Source: Magnetospirillum sp. (GTDB taxonomy: Bacteria; Pseudomonadota; Alphaproteobacteria; Rhodospirillales; Magnetospirillaceae). From it: a DNA stretch of 64,000 nt. The stretch is from the NCBI GenBank assembly GCA_024707145.1, contig JANQAI010000005.1:248001-312000 (forward strand). Reading direction: 5' to 3'. A model generated the notes under the pieces. That model worked only from the letters and a program-made list of their open reading frames with translations, did no database searches and was not told where the DNA came from. This document shows positions 28,015 to 37,029 of the stretch, piece after piece. The translations under genes were made by a program, and so were the position numbers. Each line of letters opens with the position of its first letter. Position 1 is the first letter of the stretch.

Positions 28015-28073
28015 GTCATGCGCGGGCTTGACCCGCGCATCCAATGGATGGCCGGGTCAAGCCCGGCCATGAC
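28015..28073. repeat. Palindromic GTCAT repeat (family A)
   Basis: GTCATGCGCGGGCTTGACCC on the left, and GGGTCAAGCCCGGCCATGAC mirrored on the right. It lies between convergent rho and a membrane-protein gene, where it may act as a bidirectional terminator. Confidence 0.8.
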
Positions 28074-28090
28074 GTTTTAGGGAATCGCCT

Positions 28091-28678
28091 TCAGTCGCGC
28101 TTATGACTGCGGATGTTGGCCTGGGCCCGGCTCTTCCAGTCGTCCACCGGGGCGATGTCGTCGATCGGGTGATGGCCCCGGCCCGGCGGATGGCTCGGTA
28201 ATTCATCGGGGGAAAGGTGAAGGTCCTCGGCCGCCTCGGCCGGGCTTTGGAATTCGGTATGCCGCTGCGCCCGGGCCTTCCAGTCGTCGCTGGAGGAGGA
28301 GGCGCGGCGTTCCTCGTCGTCGAGCAGCATGGGATGGCGGTTCAGGTACGAGGATAGCCAGAAAGTGCCCACCAGCGGGGGCACGATCACCAGCAGGAAA
28401 CGAAGCGACAGGGTGTAGAAGGTCTCCCGCCCGCTTTCGATGATGATCTGCTCCTTGCAGTCATAGCGGTCGCGGAAGGTGCCGCTGCATTCGCTCATGC
28501 GGTCCTTGATCTGGCTGGAGCCGTGATGCTCCACCGCACCCTGGGGCAGGGTGGCGACCATCAGCCAGCCGACCAGCAGCATCCACGCCGCGCCGCCACC
28601 GCTGACCATCCATTTCAGCCGCGTCCGTTCCGCCCGGGTCATGGCCCCTCTCCATGGGTCGCCGACCTTTTCGGTCAT
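28091..28678 (-). CDS. Hypothetical two-span membrane protein with a repeated DDWKxRAQ motif
   Basis: Not recognised. It has 195 residues. Spans are at about 26-46 (GGAAWMLLVGWLMVATLPQ) and 88-112 (FLLVIVPPLVGTFWLSSYL). Between them lies a roughly 45-residue loop with two Cys (SECSGTF, YDCKEQ) that could pair if periplasmic. The soluble C-terminal tail carries DDWKARAQRHTEF at about 131-143 and DDWKSRAQANIRS at about 178-190, an internal repeat at its two ends. It is convergent with rho. The start ATG at 28678 is supported only by the open frame. Confidence 0.65.
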   Translation of the reverse strand: MTEKVGDPWRGAMTRAERTRLKWMVSGGGAAWMLLVGWLMVATLPQGAVEHHGSSQIKDRMSECSGTFRDRYDCKEQIIIESGRETFYTLSLRFLLVIVPPLVGTFWLSSYLNRHPMLLDDEERRASSSSDDWKARAQRHTEFQSPAEAAEDLHLSPDELPSHPPGRGHHPIDDIAPVDDWKSRAQANIRSHKRD

Positions 28679-28728
28679 TCGGCCACCAGTATAGGGTGAA
28701 ATCCCTAAGGTGACAAACCGGACTGGGT

Positions 28729-29700
28729 TCAGGGCAGCAGGACGGTGGAGCCGGTGGTGCGCCGCTCGGTCAGGTCGCGATGGGCCTGGGCGGCTTCGGC
28801 CAGCGGCCGGGTGGCGGCCACCTGGATGGTGACGAAGCCGCGCCGGACCATGTCGAACAACTCGGTGGCGATCTCGATCAGGTCGTGGCGCTGGGCGGTA
28901 TAGGTGACCAGCGAAGGGCGGGTGAGGAACAGCGAGCCCTTGGCCGACAGGATGCCGGTGTCCACCGGCGGCACCTTGCCCGAGCTTTGGCCGAAGCTGA
29001 CCATCATGCCCAGCGGTTTCAGGCAGTCCAGCGACCCCATGAAGGTGTCGGCACCGATGCCGTCATAGACAACCGCCACCCCCGCCTCGTCGGTGATCTC
29101 GCGCACCCTGGCGACGAAATCCTGGCTCTTGTAGAGGATGGGATGGTCGCAGCCGTGGGCCTTGGCCAGCACCGCCTTTTCCTCGGACCCCACCGTGCCG
29201 ATGACGGTGGCGCCCAGGTGCTTGGCCCACTGGCACAGGATCAGCCCGACGCCACCGGCCGCGGCGTGGACCAGGATGGTGTCGCCGGCCGTGACCGGGA
29301 AGGTGCGGCGCAGCAGGTATTGGGCGGTCATGCCCTTGAGCATCATGCCGGCCGCCTGGACGTCGCCGATATCGTGGGGCAAGGCGACCAGGCGGTTGGC
29401 GGCGATGATGCGGCGCTCGGCATAGGCGCCTACGTTGCTGGCATAGGCGACACGGTCGCCCACGCGCACCTCGACCACGCCGGGGCCGATGGCTTCGACC
29501 ACGCCGGCGCCTTCCTGCCCCAGGATGGCGGGCAGTGGCAGGGGATAGAGGCCGGTGCGGTTGTAGACGTCGACGAAATTGACGCCGATGGCGGTGTGCC
29601 GCACCAGCGCCTCGCCGGGACCGGGCTGGCGGTCGGGCACGTCCTCCCATCGCATGATCTCGGGACCGCCGAATTCGTGGATGCGAATGGCCTTGGTCAT
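28729..29700 (-). CDS. qor: Quinone oxidoreductase, zinc-independent MDR family
   Basis: NADPH-dependent reductase of quinones or enones. It is 323 residues. The GroES-like domain occupies 1-125 (GVNFVDVYNRTGLYP, GQEGAGVVEAIGPGVVEV). The Rossmann domain carries VHAAAGGVGLILCQWAKHLGA, and VYDGIGADTFMGSLDCLKPLGMMVSFGQSSG follows. The zinc-ligand cysteines of alcohol dehydrogenases are absent. It is followed 16 bases later by nothing on the same strand until ogt begins upstream; the two face the same way with a 16-base gap. Confidence 0.9.
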   Translation of the reverse strand: MTKAIRIHEFGGPEIMRWEDVPDRQPGPGEALVRHTAIGVNFVDVYNRTGLYPLPLPAILGQEGAGVVEAIGPGVVEVRVGDRVAYASNVGAYAERRIIAANRLVALPHDIGDVQAAGMMLKGMTAQYLLRRTFPVTAGDTILVHAAAGGVGLILCQWAKHLGATVIGTVGSEEKAVLAKAHGCDHPILYKSQDFVARVREITDEAGVAVVYDGIGADTFMGSLDCLKPLGMMVSFGQSSGKVPPVDTGILSAKGSLFLTRPSLVTYTAQRHDLIEIATELFDMVRRGFVTIQVAATRPLAEAAQAHRDLTERRTTGSTVLLP

Positions 29701-29716
29701 GGCGGTCTCCCTTGGG

Positions 29717-30175
29717 TCAGCCGGGCAGGGCGCCTTCCAGGCGCAGCAGGAAACGCTTGGTGTCGGTGCCCTCCAGGCCGGAATAGCCGCCGAGCGAGCG
29801 GTCGGCGGCCAGCACCCGGTGGCATGGGATCAGGATGGGCAGGGGATTGCGGCCGCAGGCGCCGCCCAGGGCGCGGGGCGCCGTGCCCAGCTCGGCTGCC
29901 AGCTCGCCGTAGCTGCGGGTGGCGCCGAAGGGGATACGGCTCAACGCCTGCCACACCTTTTTCTGGAAGGCGGTGCCGGCGGGCTCCATGGGCAGGTCGA
30001 AATCGACCTTCTTGCCTTCGAAATAGGCGTCCAGCAGATCGCGAGCGCGTTCCAGCACGGGTGCCGGCTTTTCATCGGTTTCCGGTGGCCAGCCCCATTC
30101 GACGGCGACGAGGCGGCCGTTTTCCTCGAACAGGGTCAGCGCCCCTACGGGGCTGTTATAGGCGAGGTAGCTCAT
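29717..30175 (-). CDS. ogt: Methylated-DNA--protein-cysteine methyltransferase
   Basis: Suicide repair of O6-methylguanine and O4-methylthymine. It is 152 residues. The acceptor is Cys118 in PCHRV (115-121 region ILIPCHRVL). FQKKVWQALSRIPFGATRSYGELA is the helix-turn-helix that binds the minor groove; GGYSGLEGTDTKRFLLRLE closes the active site. No Ada regulatory domain is present. It lies between the quinone oxidoreductase gene and the DUF255 gene on the same strand. Confidence 0.95.
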   Translation of the reverse strand: MSYLAYNSPVGALTLFEENGRLVAVEWGWPPETDEKPAPVLERARDLLDAYFEGKKVDFDLPMEPAGTAFQKKVWQALSRIPFGATRSYGELAAELGTAPRALGGACGRNPLPILIPCHRVLAADRSLGGYSGLEGTDTKRFLLRLEGALPG

Positions 30176-30184
30176 GATGAAACC

Positions 30185-32203
30185 TTAACGCGCGGCCAGA
30201 GCCTGCCGCAAGAGCGCCGGTTCGGTCACCGGGTTGGAGCAGACCGGACCCCGGCAGACATAGGCGGTGGCGCGGCCCTCGACCAGCCCCTTGCCATGGG
30301 CGGGATGGGCCTGGGGCAAATCGCCATGGCCGTCGACGCGGGCGAGCACGCGGGTGGGCAGCGACACTTCCAGCGCCGCCTGGACCAGGGCGTCGGTGTC
30401 GTCGCGGCCGTCGGGCCCGGCCACCACCACCTGCACCGGCGCCACCAACTGCTCGAACCCGGCCAGCAGCGAAGTCATGTTGGCGAAATGGTCGCCCAGT
30501 TCGCCGGCCACGCTGCCCACCACCGCCTCGGCCCGCTGGCGGCAGCGCTCGTCGCCGGTGAGCAGGGCCAGACGGGCCAGCACCTGCACCATGATGCCGT
30601 TGGCCGCCGGCACGGCATTGTCGTGGATGGGCTTCAGCCGTACCAGCACGTCGCCGGCCTCGGCGGCGGCCTGGAAGTAGCCGCCGATGGTAATGTCCCA
30701 ATGGTGCCGGTTGGCCGCTTCCATCCAGGCGCGCGCCTGGTCCAGCAGGGCGGGTTCGCCGGTGGCCTCGTACAGGGCCAGGGCGGCGCGGGCCATGTGG
30801 GCCAGGTCGTCCAGCAGGCCGATGGGGCGGAAGCGGCCGAAGCGCATGGAATGGGCCAAGCGCCCGTCGGGCAGGGCCATGTGGGTGCGGATGAATTCGA
30901 AGGCGACGCGGGCGGCGTCGATCCAGCGCGGCATGGCAAAGGCGAGGCCGGCATTGGCCAGGGCAGCGATCATCATGCCGTTCCAATCGGCCAGGATCTT
31001 GTCGTCGCGCTCGGGATGGATACGGTTCTCCCGCTCGCGCCACAGCACGGCGCGGGCATCGGCCAACAGGTCCTCCACCCCCATGGGCTGGGGCTGGTGA
31101 TTGCGGTGCAGGATGTTGGCGCCTTCCCAATTACCGCCGGGCCTCACGTCATAGGCCTGCTTGAACCAGCGCGCCGCTTCCTCGTCCAGCAGCCGGTCGA
31201 TCTCGGCCGCCGACCAGGTGTAGAACTTGCCTTCGACGCCTTCCGAATCGGCGTCCACCGTGGCGGCGAAGGCGCCGCCCTCGGCGGCCATGTCGCGCAG
31301 CACCCATTCCACCGTCTCCGCCACCCGCAGCCGGTACAGGTCCGAACCGGTGCCCTGCCACACCAGGGTCAGCAGGTCGATCAGCTGGGCGTTGTCGTAG
31401 AGCATTTTCTCGAAATGCGGCACCAGCCAGGTTTCGTCGGTGGAATAGCGCATGAAGCCGCCACCCACGTGATCGTAGATGCCGCCATGGCACATACGGT
31501 CCAGCGTCAGCGTCACCGCCTGGGCCAGGGCGGCGTCGCCGGTGCGCAGATGGGCGCGCCACAGGAAATCGAACAGGCTGGGCTGGGGGAATTTGGGCGC
31601 GCCCTGCAGGCCGCCCTGCTCCGGGTCGACCATGCGCACCACCTGGGTGGCGCCGCGGTCGAGCAGTTCCAGGGTCAGTTCGGGCGCGCCGGCCGCGTCG
31701 CGATGGCGCTCGGCCAGCCCGGCCTTGAGGGCGTCCACGTTGATCCTCACCTTGTCCTGGGCGCTGCGCCAGGTTTCGGCCACCGCCTTCAGCACCTCGG
31801 GGAACCCGGGGCGGCCGTAACGGGGCGAGGGCGGGAAATAGGTGCCGCCCCAGAACGGCTCGCCGGCCGGGGTCAGGAACATGGTCAGCGGCCAGCCGCC
31901 ATGCTGTCCCATCATGGCCAGGGCCTGCTGGTAGATGGCGTCCAGGTCGGGACGTTCCTCGCGGTCCACCTTGATGTTGATGAAGTCCGCGTTCATCTGC
32001 CGGGCGATGGCGTCGTTCTCGAAGCTCTCGTGGGCCATCACGTGGCACCAGTGGCAGGCGGCATAGCCCACCGACAGCAGGATGGGCTTGCCCTGGTCGC
32101 GGGCGGCGGCCAGCGCCTCGGGGCCCCAGGGCCACCATTCCACCGGGTTGGTCTGGTGTTGCAGAAGATAGGGGCTGGTTTCCGCGGCAAGGCGATTGGT
32201 CAT
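30185..32203 (-). CDS. DUF255 thioredoxin-domain protein (YyaL/SPATA20-like)
   Basis: A 672-residue protein of a widely conserved family of unclear function. Residues 1-165 are a thioredoxin-like domain with the CHWC motif at 50-53 ([18 protein letters not shown]) and [11 protein letters not shown]. The remainder is an (alpha/alpha)6-type barrel resembling N-acylglucosamine 2-epimerases ([54 protein letters not shown]). ATG 32203 gives the normal family N-terminus. Its exact substrate is unknown; do not infer redox activity from the motif alone. Confidence 0.9.
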   Translation of the reverse strand: MTNRLAAETSPYLLQHQTNPVEWWPWGPEALAAARDQGKPILLSVGYAACHWCHVMAHESFENDAIARQMNADFINIKVDREERPDLDAIYQQALAMMGQHGGWPLTMFLTPAGEPFWGGTYFPPSPRYGRPGFPEVLKAVAETWRSAQDKVRINVDALKAGLAERHRDAAGAPELTLELLDRGATQVVRMVDPEQGGLQGAPKFPQPSLFDFLWRAHLRTGDAALAQAVTLTLDRMCHGGIYDHVGGGFMRYSTDETWLVPHFEKMLYDNAQLIDLLTLVWQGTGSDLYRLRVAETVEWVLRDMAAEGGAFAATVDADSEGVEGKFYTWSAAEIDRLLDEEAARWFKQAYDVRPGGNWEGANILHRNHQPQPMGVEDLLADARAVLWRERENRIHPERDDKILADWNGMMIAALANAGLAFAMPRWIDAARVAFEFIRTHMALPDGRLAHSMRFGRFRPIGLLDDLAHMARAALALYEATGEPALLDQARAWMEAANRHHWDITIGGYFQAAAEAGDVLVRLKPIHDNAVPAANGIMVQVLARLALLTGDERCRQRAEAVVGSVAGELGDHFANMTSLLAGFEQLVAPVQVVVAGPDGRDDTDALVQAALEVSLPTRVLARVDGHGDLPQAHPAHGKGLVEGRATAYVCRGPVCSNPVTEPALLRQALAAR

Positions 32204-32300
32204 GGAGGGGATCATCCGCGAGTCGACGTTGACGCGTTTTGGCACAAGGGCTTAGTTTGGGTCTTCGAGGCCGAAACGCAACCCGTGGGGTGTCAAAGCG

Positions 32301-32555
32301 ATGAAGTTCACCGTCGACGTGGATTGTACCCCCGAGGAGGCCCGCGCCTTCCTGGGCCTGCCCGATGTGAAGCCCATGCAGGACGCCCTGATGAAGCAGG
32401 TGCAGGAACGCATGACCGCCACCCTGTCGGCCATGGAGCCCGAGGCGCTGATCAAGACCTGGCTGCCGGCCGGGGTGCAAGGCATGGAGCAGTTGCAGAA
32501 GATGTTCTGGTCCCAGTTCGCCGGCGGCGCCACTCGGCGGGAGAAGAGGGAGTGA
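32301..32555 (+). CDS. Small conserved protein, DUF6489-like
   Basis: An 84-residue soluble protein. It opens MKFTVDVDCTPEEARAFLGLPDVKPMQ and is mostly helical after that, a pattern seen in a conserved alphaproteobacterial family without assigned function. The next gene starts with GTG inside its stop codon (GTGA overlap), so the two are translationally coupled. It is divergent from the DUF255 gene across 97 bases. Confidence 0.75.
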   Translation: MKFTVDVDCTPEEARAFLGLPDVKPMQDALMKQVQERMTATLSAMEPEALIKTWLPAGVQGMEQLQKMFWSQFAGGATRREKRE

Positions 32556-32908
32556 GTTTGCCTACGGACCCGAAGCCTTATTTCCGTCTGCATGTGTTCG
32601 TCTGTACCAACCGCCGGCCCGAAAGCCACCGCCGCGGCTCCTGTGCCGCCCGGGGATCGGAGCCGTTGCGCGATTACCTGAAGGCCCGCGTCAAGGAACT
32701 CGGCCTGGACGGCGTGCGCATCAACAGCGCCGGCTGCCTGGACCGGTGCGAGCTGGGACCGGTGCTGGTGGTTTATCCCGAAGGCATCTGGTACAGCTTC
32801 CACAGCCACGCCGACATCGACGAGATCCTGGAGACCCATCTGCTCAAGGGCGGCCGGGTCGAGCGCCTGATGCTGCGCCCCGACGACCAGCCGGTGATCC
32901 CGGCCTGA
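32552..32908 (+). CDS. Thioredoxin-like 2Fe-2S ferredoxin
   Basis: A 118-residue protein of the thioredoxin-like ferredoxin fold. Four cysteines sit as in this family: Cys18, Cys31, Cys62 and Cys66 (VFVCTN, GSCAARG, INSAGCLDRCELGP), which should ligate a 2Fe-2S cluster. It ends in a basic, Pro-rich tail. GTG at 32552 is the start, overlapping the upstream gene's stop. Electron donor and acceptor partners are not indicated by the neighbours. Confidence 0.87.
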   Translation: MSLPTDPKPYFRLHVFVCTNRRPESHRRGSCAARGSEPLRDYLKARVKELGLDGVRINSAGCLDRCELGPVLVVYPEGIWYSFHSHADIDEILETHLLKGGRVERLMLRPDDQPVIPA

Positions 32909-32937
32909 GTCTTTCATTCATGGGCGAAGCCCGATAA

Positions 32938-33017
32938 ATTTCACCACCAAGGGCACCAAGATGGCGAGAGGGGCGTTCCCGATCGCTTCGTGCCCTTGGT
33001 GCCCTTGGTGGTTTGAA
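32938..33017. repeat. Large inverted repeat (CACCACCAAGGGCACCAAG type)
   Basis: TTTCACCACCAAGGGCACCA on the left, and its complement TGGTGCCCTTGGTGGTTTGA on the right, about 35 bases apart. It ends 12 bases before the mnmE start. The same kind of element is found scattered in many proteobacterial genomes. Confidence 0.75.
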
Positions 33018-33029
33018 ATCGGAAGACGC

Positions 33030-34355
33030 ATGTCTCAAAGCACCATCTTTGCATTGGCCAGCGCTCCCGGCCGGGGCGGCGTCGCCGTGTTCCGGCTGTC
33101 GGGGCCGCTGGCGCCCGGGGCGCTGCAGCTGCTGTCGGGGCGTGACCTGCCGCCGCCGCGCAAGGCGGCGCGGGTGCGCCTGCGCCATGGGGGCGACGAC
33201 ATCGACGACGGCCTTGCCCTGCTGTTCCCCGCGCCGGCGTCCTTCACCGGCGAGGACGTGGTGGAACTGCACGTCCACGGCGGCCGGGCGGTGGCGGCGG
33301 CGCTGTCGGACGCGCTGGTGGAATTGGGGCTGAAGCCGGCCGAGCCGGGCGAGTTCTCCAAGCGTGCCTTCCTCAACGGCAAGCTCGACCTGACCCGGGC
33401 CGAAGCCATCGCCGATCTGGTGGATGCCGAGACGGCGGCGCAGCGGCGCCAAGCCTTGCGCCAGTTGGATGGCGGCTTGGGCGTCTTGGCCGAGGGCTGG
33501 CGGGCCGAACTGGTGCGCGCCTTGGCCCTGATGGAGGCGGTGATCGACTTCTCCGACGAAGGCGTGCCCGACACCCTGGTGGGCGAGGTGGGACAGGCGG
33601 TCGATCGGCTGGCGGCCGAGCTGTGCGGCCATCTTGCCCAGGGGCGGTGCGGCGAGCGGCTGCGCGACGGCATCCACATCGCCATCCTCGGTGCGCCCAA
33701 TGCCGGCAAGTCCAGCCTGCTCAACCGGCTGGCGGGACGTGAGGCCGCCATCGTCTCGGCCACTGCTGGCACCACCCGCGACGTCATCGAGGTGCATCTC
33801 GACCTGCACGGCTGGCCGGTGGTGCTGGCCGATACCGCCGGCCTGCGCGACGCCGCCGAGGAGATCGAGGCCGAGGGCATCCGCCGGGCGTTGGCCCGCG
33901 CCGAGGCCGCCGATCTGAAGCTGGCGGTGTTCGATGCCGGCCGCCTGCCCGACTGGGATACCCCCACGCGCTCCATGGTTGACGGCGATGCCCTGGTGGT
34001 GCTCAACAAGGCCGACGTGGCGGCATCGCCGCTGCCGGCCGAACTGGACGGTCACCCGGTACTGTCGCTGTCGGCGCGCACCGGCGACGGCCTCGACCGG
34101 CTGTTGGCGATGCTGGAGCAAGAGGTGGCGGCCCGCTTCGCGATCACCGCCGCCCCGGCGCTGACCCGGGCGCGGCATCGGGCGGCGGTGGAGGAATGCG
34201 TGACGGCACTGAGTCGTTTCGACCCCGAGGCCGAGATCGAACTGGCAGCCGAGGACCTTCGCCTCGCGGCCGCCGCCATCGGCCACATCACCGGCCGGGT
34301 CGAGGTGGATGAACTGCTGGATGTGGTGTTCCGTGAGTTCTGCATTGGCAAGTGA
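33030..34355 (+). CDS. mnmE: tRNA modification GTPase MnmE
   Basis: With MnmG it adds the (carboxymethyl)aminomethyl group to U34 of tRNAs. It is 441 residues. An N-terminal folate-binding domain (TIFALASAPGRGGVAVFRLSG, ELHVHGG) is followed by a helical domain with an inserted G domain: GAPNAGKS near 220, TAGTTRD, DTAGLRD and NKAD. The C-terminal FCIGK holds the conserved catalytic-site Cys. ATG 33030 is the normal family start. It is followed by mnmG after a palindromic repeat. Confidence 0.96.
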   Translation: MSQSTIFALASAPGRGGVAVFRLSGPLAPGALQLLSGRDLPPPRKAARVRLRHGGDDIDDGLALLFPAPASFTGEDVVELHVHGGRAVAAALSDALVELGLKPAEPGEFSKRAFLNGKLDLTRAEAIADLVDAETAAQRRQALRQLDGGLGVLAEGWRAELVRALALMEAVIDFSDEGVPDTLVGEVGQAVDRLAAELCGHLAQGRCGERLRDGIHIAILGAPNAGKSSLLNRLAGREAAIVSATAGTTRDVIEVHLDLHGWPVVLADTAGLRDAAEEIEAEGIRRALARAEAADLKLAVFDAGRLPDWDTPTRSMVDGDALVVLNKADVAASPLPAELDGHPVLSLSARTGDGLDRLLAMLEQEVAARFAITAAPALTRARHRAAVEECVTALSRFDPEAEIELAAEDLRLAAAAIGHITGRVEVDELLDVVFREFCIGK

Positions 34356-34370
34356 CACACCTTCTCGGAC

Positions 34371-34454
34371 GTCATCGCCGGGCTTGACCCGGCGATCCAT
34401 GGCGGGGAAGGTGTCGGCGTTTCCGTGGATGCCCGGATCAAGTCCGGGCATGAC
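34371..34454. repeat. Two stacked palindromic GTCAT units (family A)
   Basis: GTCATCGCCGGGCTTGACCC starts the element and GATCAAGTCCGGGCATGAC ends it. It sits between mnmE and mnmG, 16 bases after the mnmE stop. Confidence 0.8.
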
Positions 34455-34473
34455 GGAGAATGGATGAGTAAGG

Positions 34474-36363
34474 ATGTTTCACGTGAAACCGGCCAAGGAC
34501 CTGGGCTTCGACCTGACGGCGGATGTGGTGGTGATCGGCGGTGGCCATGCCGGCTGCGAGGCCGCCGCCGCCGCCGCGCGCATGGGCGCCGCCACCCTGC
34601 TGGTGACCCAGCGGCTGGAGACCCTGGGCGAGATGTCGTGCAACCCGGCCATCGGCGGCCTGGCCAAGGGCCAGCTGGTGCGCGAGATCGATGCCCTCGA
34701 CGGGTTGATGGGCCGAGCCATCGACCGCGCCGGCATCCAGTTCCGCATCCTCAACCGCAGCAAGGGGCCGGCGGTGCAGGGGCCGCGTGCCCAGGCCGAC
34801 CGCAAGCTCTATCGCCGGGCCATGCGGGCGCTGCTGGACGAGACCGCCAACCTGACCCTGCTGGCCGGCTCGGCCGAGGACCTGCTGGTGGAGCAGGGCG
34901 GGGTGCGGGGCATCGTGCTGGCCGATGGCCGGCGCATCCGGGCCGGGGCGGTGGTCATCACCACCGGCACCTTCCTGCGCGGCTTGGTCCATTGCGGCGA
35001 GAAGCGCTGGCCGGCCGGCCGTGTCGGTGATGCGCCGTCCTATGGGCTGTCGGCGGCGCTGGCGCGCACCGGCTTTCCCCTCGGCCGGCTGAAGACGGGA
35101 ACGCCGGCGCGGCTGGACGGCCGCACCATCGATTGGGCGTCGCTGGAGATGCAGCCGGGCGACGATCCGCCGGTACCGTTCTCGACTTTGACGGACCGCA
35201 TCACCGTGCCGCAGATCGCCTGCGGCATCACCTATACCACCGGGCGCACCCATGCGCTGATCCGCGCCAACCTGCATCGGGCGCCCATGTATTCGGGCCA
35301 GATCCAGAGCGTGGGGCCGCGCTATTGCCCGTCCATCGAGGACAAGGTCGTTCGCTTCGCCGACAAGGATCGCCACCAGCTGTTCCTGGAGCCGGAGGGG
35401 CTGGACGATCCCACCGTCTATCCCAACGGCATCTCCACCTCGCTGCCGGCCGAAGTGCAGGACGCCTTCATCCATTCCATCCCCGGCCTGGAGCGGGTGG
35501 CCATCCTGCGGCCCGGCTATGCCATCGAATACGATTTCATCGATCCGCGCGAGCTGCACCGTACGCTGGAGACCCGGCGGGTGAGGGGGTTGTTCCTGGC
35601 CGGCCAGATCAACGGCACCACCGGCTACGAGGAAGCGGGCGCCCAGGGCCTGTTGGCCGGCATCAATGCCGCCGCCCAGGTGGCCGGGTCCGAACCGCTG
35701 ATTCTCGATCGCGCCGACGCCTATCTGGGCGTGATGGTGGACGACTTGGTGACGCTGGGCACGTCGGAGCCCTACCGTATGTTCACCTCGCGGGCGGAGT
35801 ACCGCCTGCTGCTGCGCGCCGATAACGCCGACCTGCGCCTGACCCCCAAGGGCGAGGCCATGGGCTGCGTCGGGCCGGAGCGGTCCGCGCGCTTCCGCGC
35901 CAAGGCCGAGGCGCTGGAGCGGGGCCGGCAGTCGCTGGCGGACCTGAAGGCTTCGCCCAACGTGTTGCGCAAGCAGGGGCTGGAGGTCAACCAGGACGGC
36001 GTGGTGCGCTCGGCCTGGGACCTGCTGGCCTATCCCGATATCGATCTGATGCGGTTGGCCCAGGTGTGGCCCGCCCTTGGCGACTTCACTCCCGACGTGG
36101 CCGAGCAGCTGGAGATCGAGGGCACCTATCGCGGCTATCTGTCCCGGCAGGAGGCGGACATCCGCGCCTATCGCCGCGACGAGGATCTGGCCTTGCCCGA
36201 CGGGCTGGATTACGACGCCATCGGCTCGCTGTCCAACGAGGTGCGCCAGAAGCTGAAGGCGGCGCGGCCTGAGACCCTGGCGGCGGCGGCGCGCATTCCC
36301 GGCATCACCCCGGCGGCGCTGACGGCGTTGCTGGGGCATGTCCGGAAGAAGAGCGCGGCGTGA
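34474..36363 (+). CDS. mnmG: tRNA uridine-5-carboxymethylaminomethyl synthesis enzyme MnmG
   Basis: FAD-dependent partner of MnmE. It is 629 residues from ATG 34474. The dinucleotide-binding [10 protein letters not shown] is near 22-31; [41 protein letters not shown] and the catalytic-Cys region [11 protein letters not shown] follow. [21 protein letters not shown] precedes the C-terminal tRNA-binding helices. The first codons ATG TTT CAC GTG AAA are themselves a parS site. A GTG at 34483, with AAGGA eight bases before it, is an equally plausible start that would drop three residues. Confidence 0.95.
   Translation: MFHVKPAKDLGFDLTADVVVIGGGHAGCEAAAAAARMGAATLLVTQRLETLGEMSCNPAIGGLAKGQLVREIDALDGLMGRAIDRAGIQFRILNRSKGPAVQGPRAQADRKLYRRAMRALLDETANLTLLAGSAEDLLVEQGGVRGIVLADGRRIRAGAVVITTGTFLRGLVHCGEKRWPAGRVGDAPSYGLSAALARTGFPLGRLKTGTPARLDGRTIDWASLEMQPGDDPPVPFSTLTDRITVPQIACGITYTTGRTHALIRANLHRAPMYSGQIQSVGPRYCPSIEDKVVRFADKDRHQLFLEPEGLDDPTVYPNGISTSLPAEVQDAFIHSIPGLERVAILRPGYAIEYDFIDPRELHRTLETRRVRGLFLAGQINGTTGYEEAGAQGLLAGINAAAQVAGSEPLILDRADAYLGVMVDDLVTLGTSEPYRMFTSRAEYRLLLRADNADLRLTPKGEAMGCVGPERSARFRAKAEALERGRQSLADLKASPNVLRKQGLEVNQDGVVRSAWDLLAYPDIDLMRLAQVWPALGDFTPDVAEQLEIEGTYRGYLSRQEADIRAYRRDEDLALPDGLDYDAIGSLSNEVRQKLKAARPETLAAAARIPGITPAALTALLGHVRKKSAA
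34475..34490. promoter_or_regulatory. parS site overlapping the mnmG start codon
   Basis: TGTTTCACGTGAAACC, perfect over the 14-bp core and matching 15 of 16 bases of the extended consensus. It encodes FHVKP if ATG 34474 is the start. Confidence 0.88.
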
Positions 36364-36376
36364 TCGCTACATATCG

Positions 36377-36392
36377 TGTTTCACGTGAAACA
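36377..36392. promoter_or_regulatory. parS site, perfect 16-bp consensus
   Basis: TGTTTCACGTGAAACA lies in the 48-base gap between mnmG and rsmG. It is the only one of the four sites outside coding sequence, and all 16 positions match. Confidence 0.93.
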
Positions 36393-36411
36393 AGGCACCT
36401 AGGGGAGGGGG

Positions 36412-37029
36412 ATGACGCCTGACGAGTTTCAGGCCAGGACCGGCGTTTCACGTGAAACGCTGGAGCGGCTGGGCACCTATGCCGAACTGCTGATCAAGTG
36501 GCAAGCCCGTATCAATCTGGTGGGCCCCGATACCATCCCCAGCCTGTGGCAGCGGCATCTGCTGGATTCCGCCCAGGTTTTCCCCATTCTTCCACAAGCT
36601 ATCCACAGACTTGTGGACATGGGCTGCGGCGCCGGCTTTCCCGGCTTGGTGCTGGCCATCCTGGGGGTGCCCGACGTCCACCTCATCGAATCCGATGCCC
36701 GCAAATGCGCCTTCCTGCGCGAGGTGGCCCGCGTCACCGCCACCCCGGTGACCATCCACAACGCCCGCATCGAAGCGGTGCCGCCGCTGGGGGCCGATGT
36801 GGTGACGGCGCGCGCCCTGGCGCCGCTGGAGAAACTGCTGGCCTGGGCCGAGCGGCACCTGTTGCCGGAAGGCCACTGCGTCTTCCTAAAGGGTAGGGGG
36901 TGGAAGACGAATTGACCCTGGCCTCCAAAGAATGGAATATCACGTTCGAGCGGTTCCCCTCCCAAACGGATCCGCTCGCCGCCATCCTTCATTTGAAAGA
37001 GGTTCGCCGTGGCCGAGTCTCAGCGTTAG
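36412..37029 (+). CDS. rsmG: 16S rRNA (guanine527-N7)-methyltransferase, apparent frameshift
   Basis: Methylates G527 of 16S rRNA. The SAM-binding VDMGCGAGFPGLVLAI is near 66-81; VHLIESDARKCAFLREVAR and ADVVTARALAPLEKLL follow. Frame 1 stops at 36915 after FLKGRG, but VEDELTLASKEWNITFE continues in frame from 36900. One more G in the G-run at 36896-36900 repairs it. With the extra T at 37026-37027 also removed, the gene ends at a TAG at 37027-37029, inside the start of parA, and encodes 205 residues, the family norm. A parS site is embedded near codon 11. Confidence 0.87.
36444..36459. promoter_or_regulatory. parS site inside rsmG
   Basis: CGTTTCACGTGAAACG has a perfect 14-bp core with symmetric non-consensus outer bases. 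It encodes GVSRET in rsmG. Confidence 0.88.

Noticed and set aside
29579..32908. Open frame of over 1,100 codons on the plus strand
   Set aside because: It runs antisense to ogt and the DUF255 gene and has the Gly/His/Gln-rich composition of a GC-rich shadow frame. Only its last 119 codons, the 2Fe-2S protein, are real.
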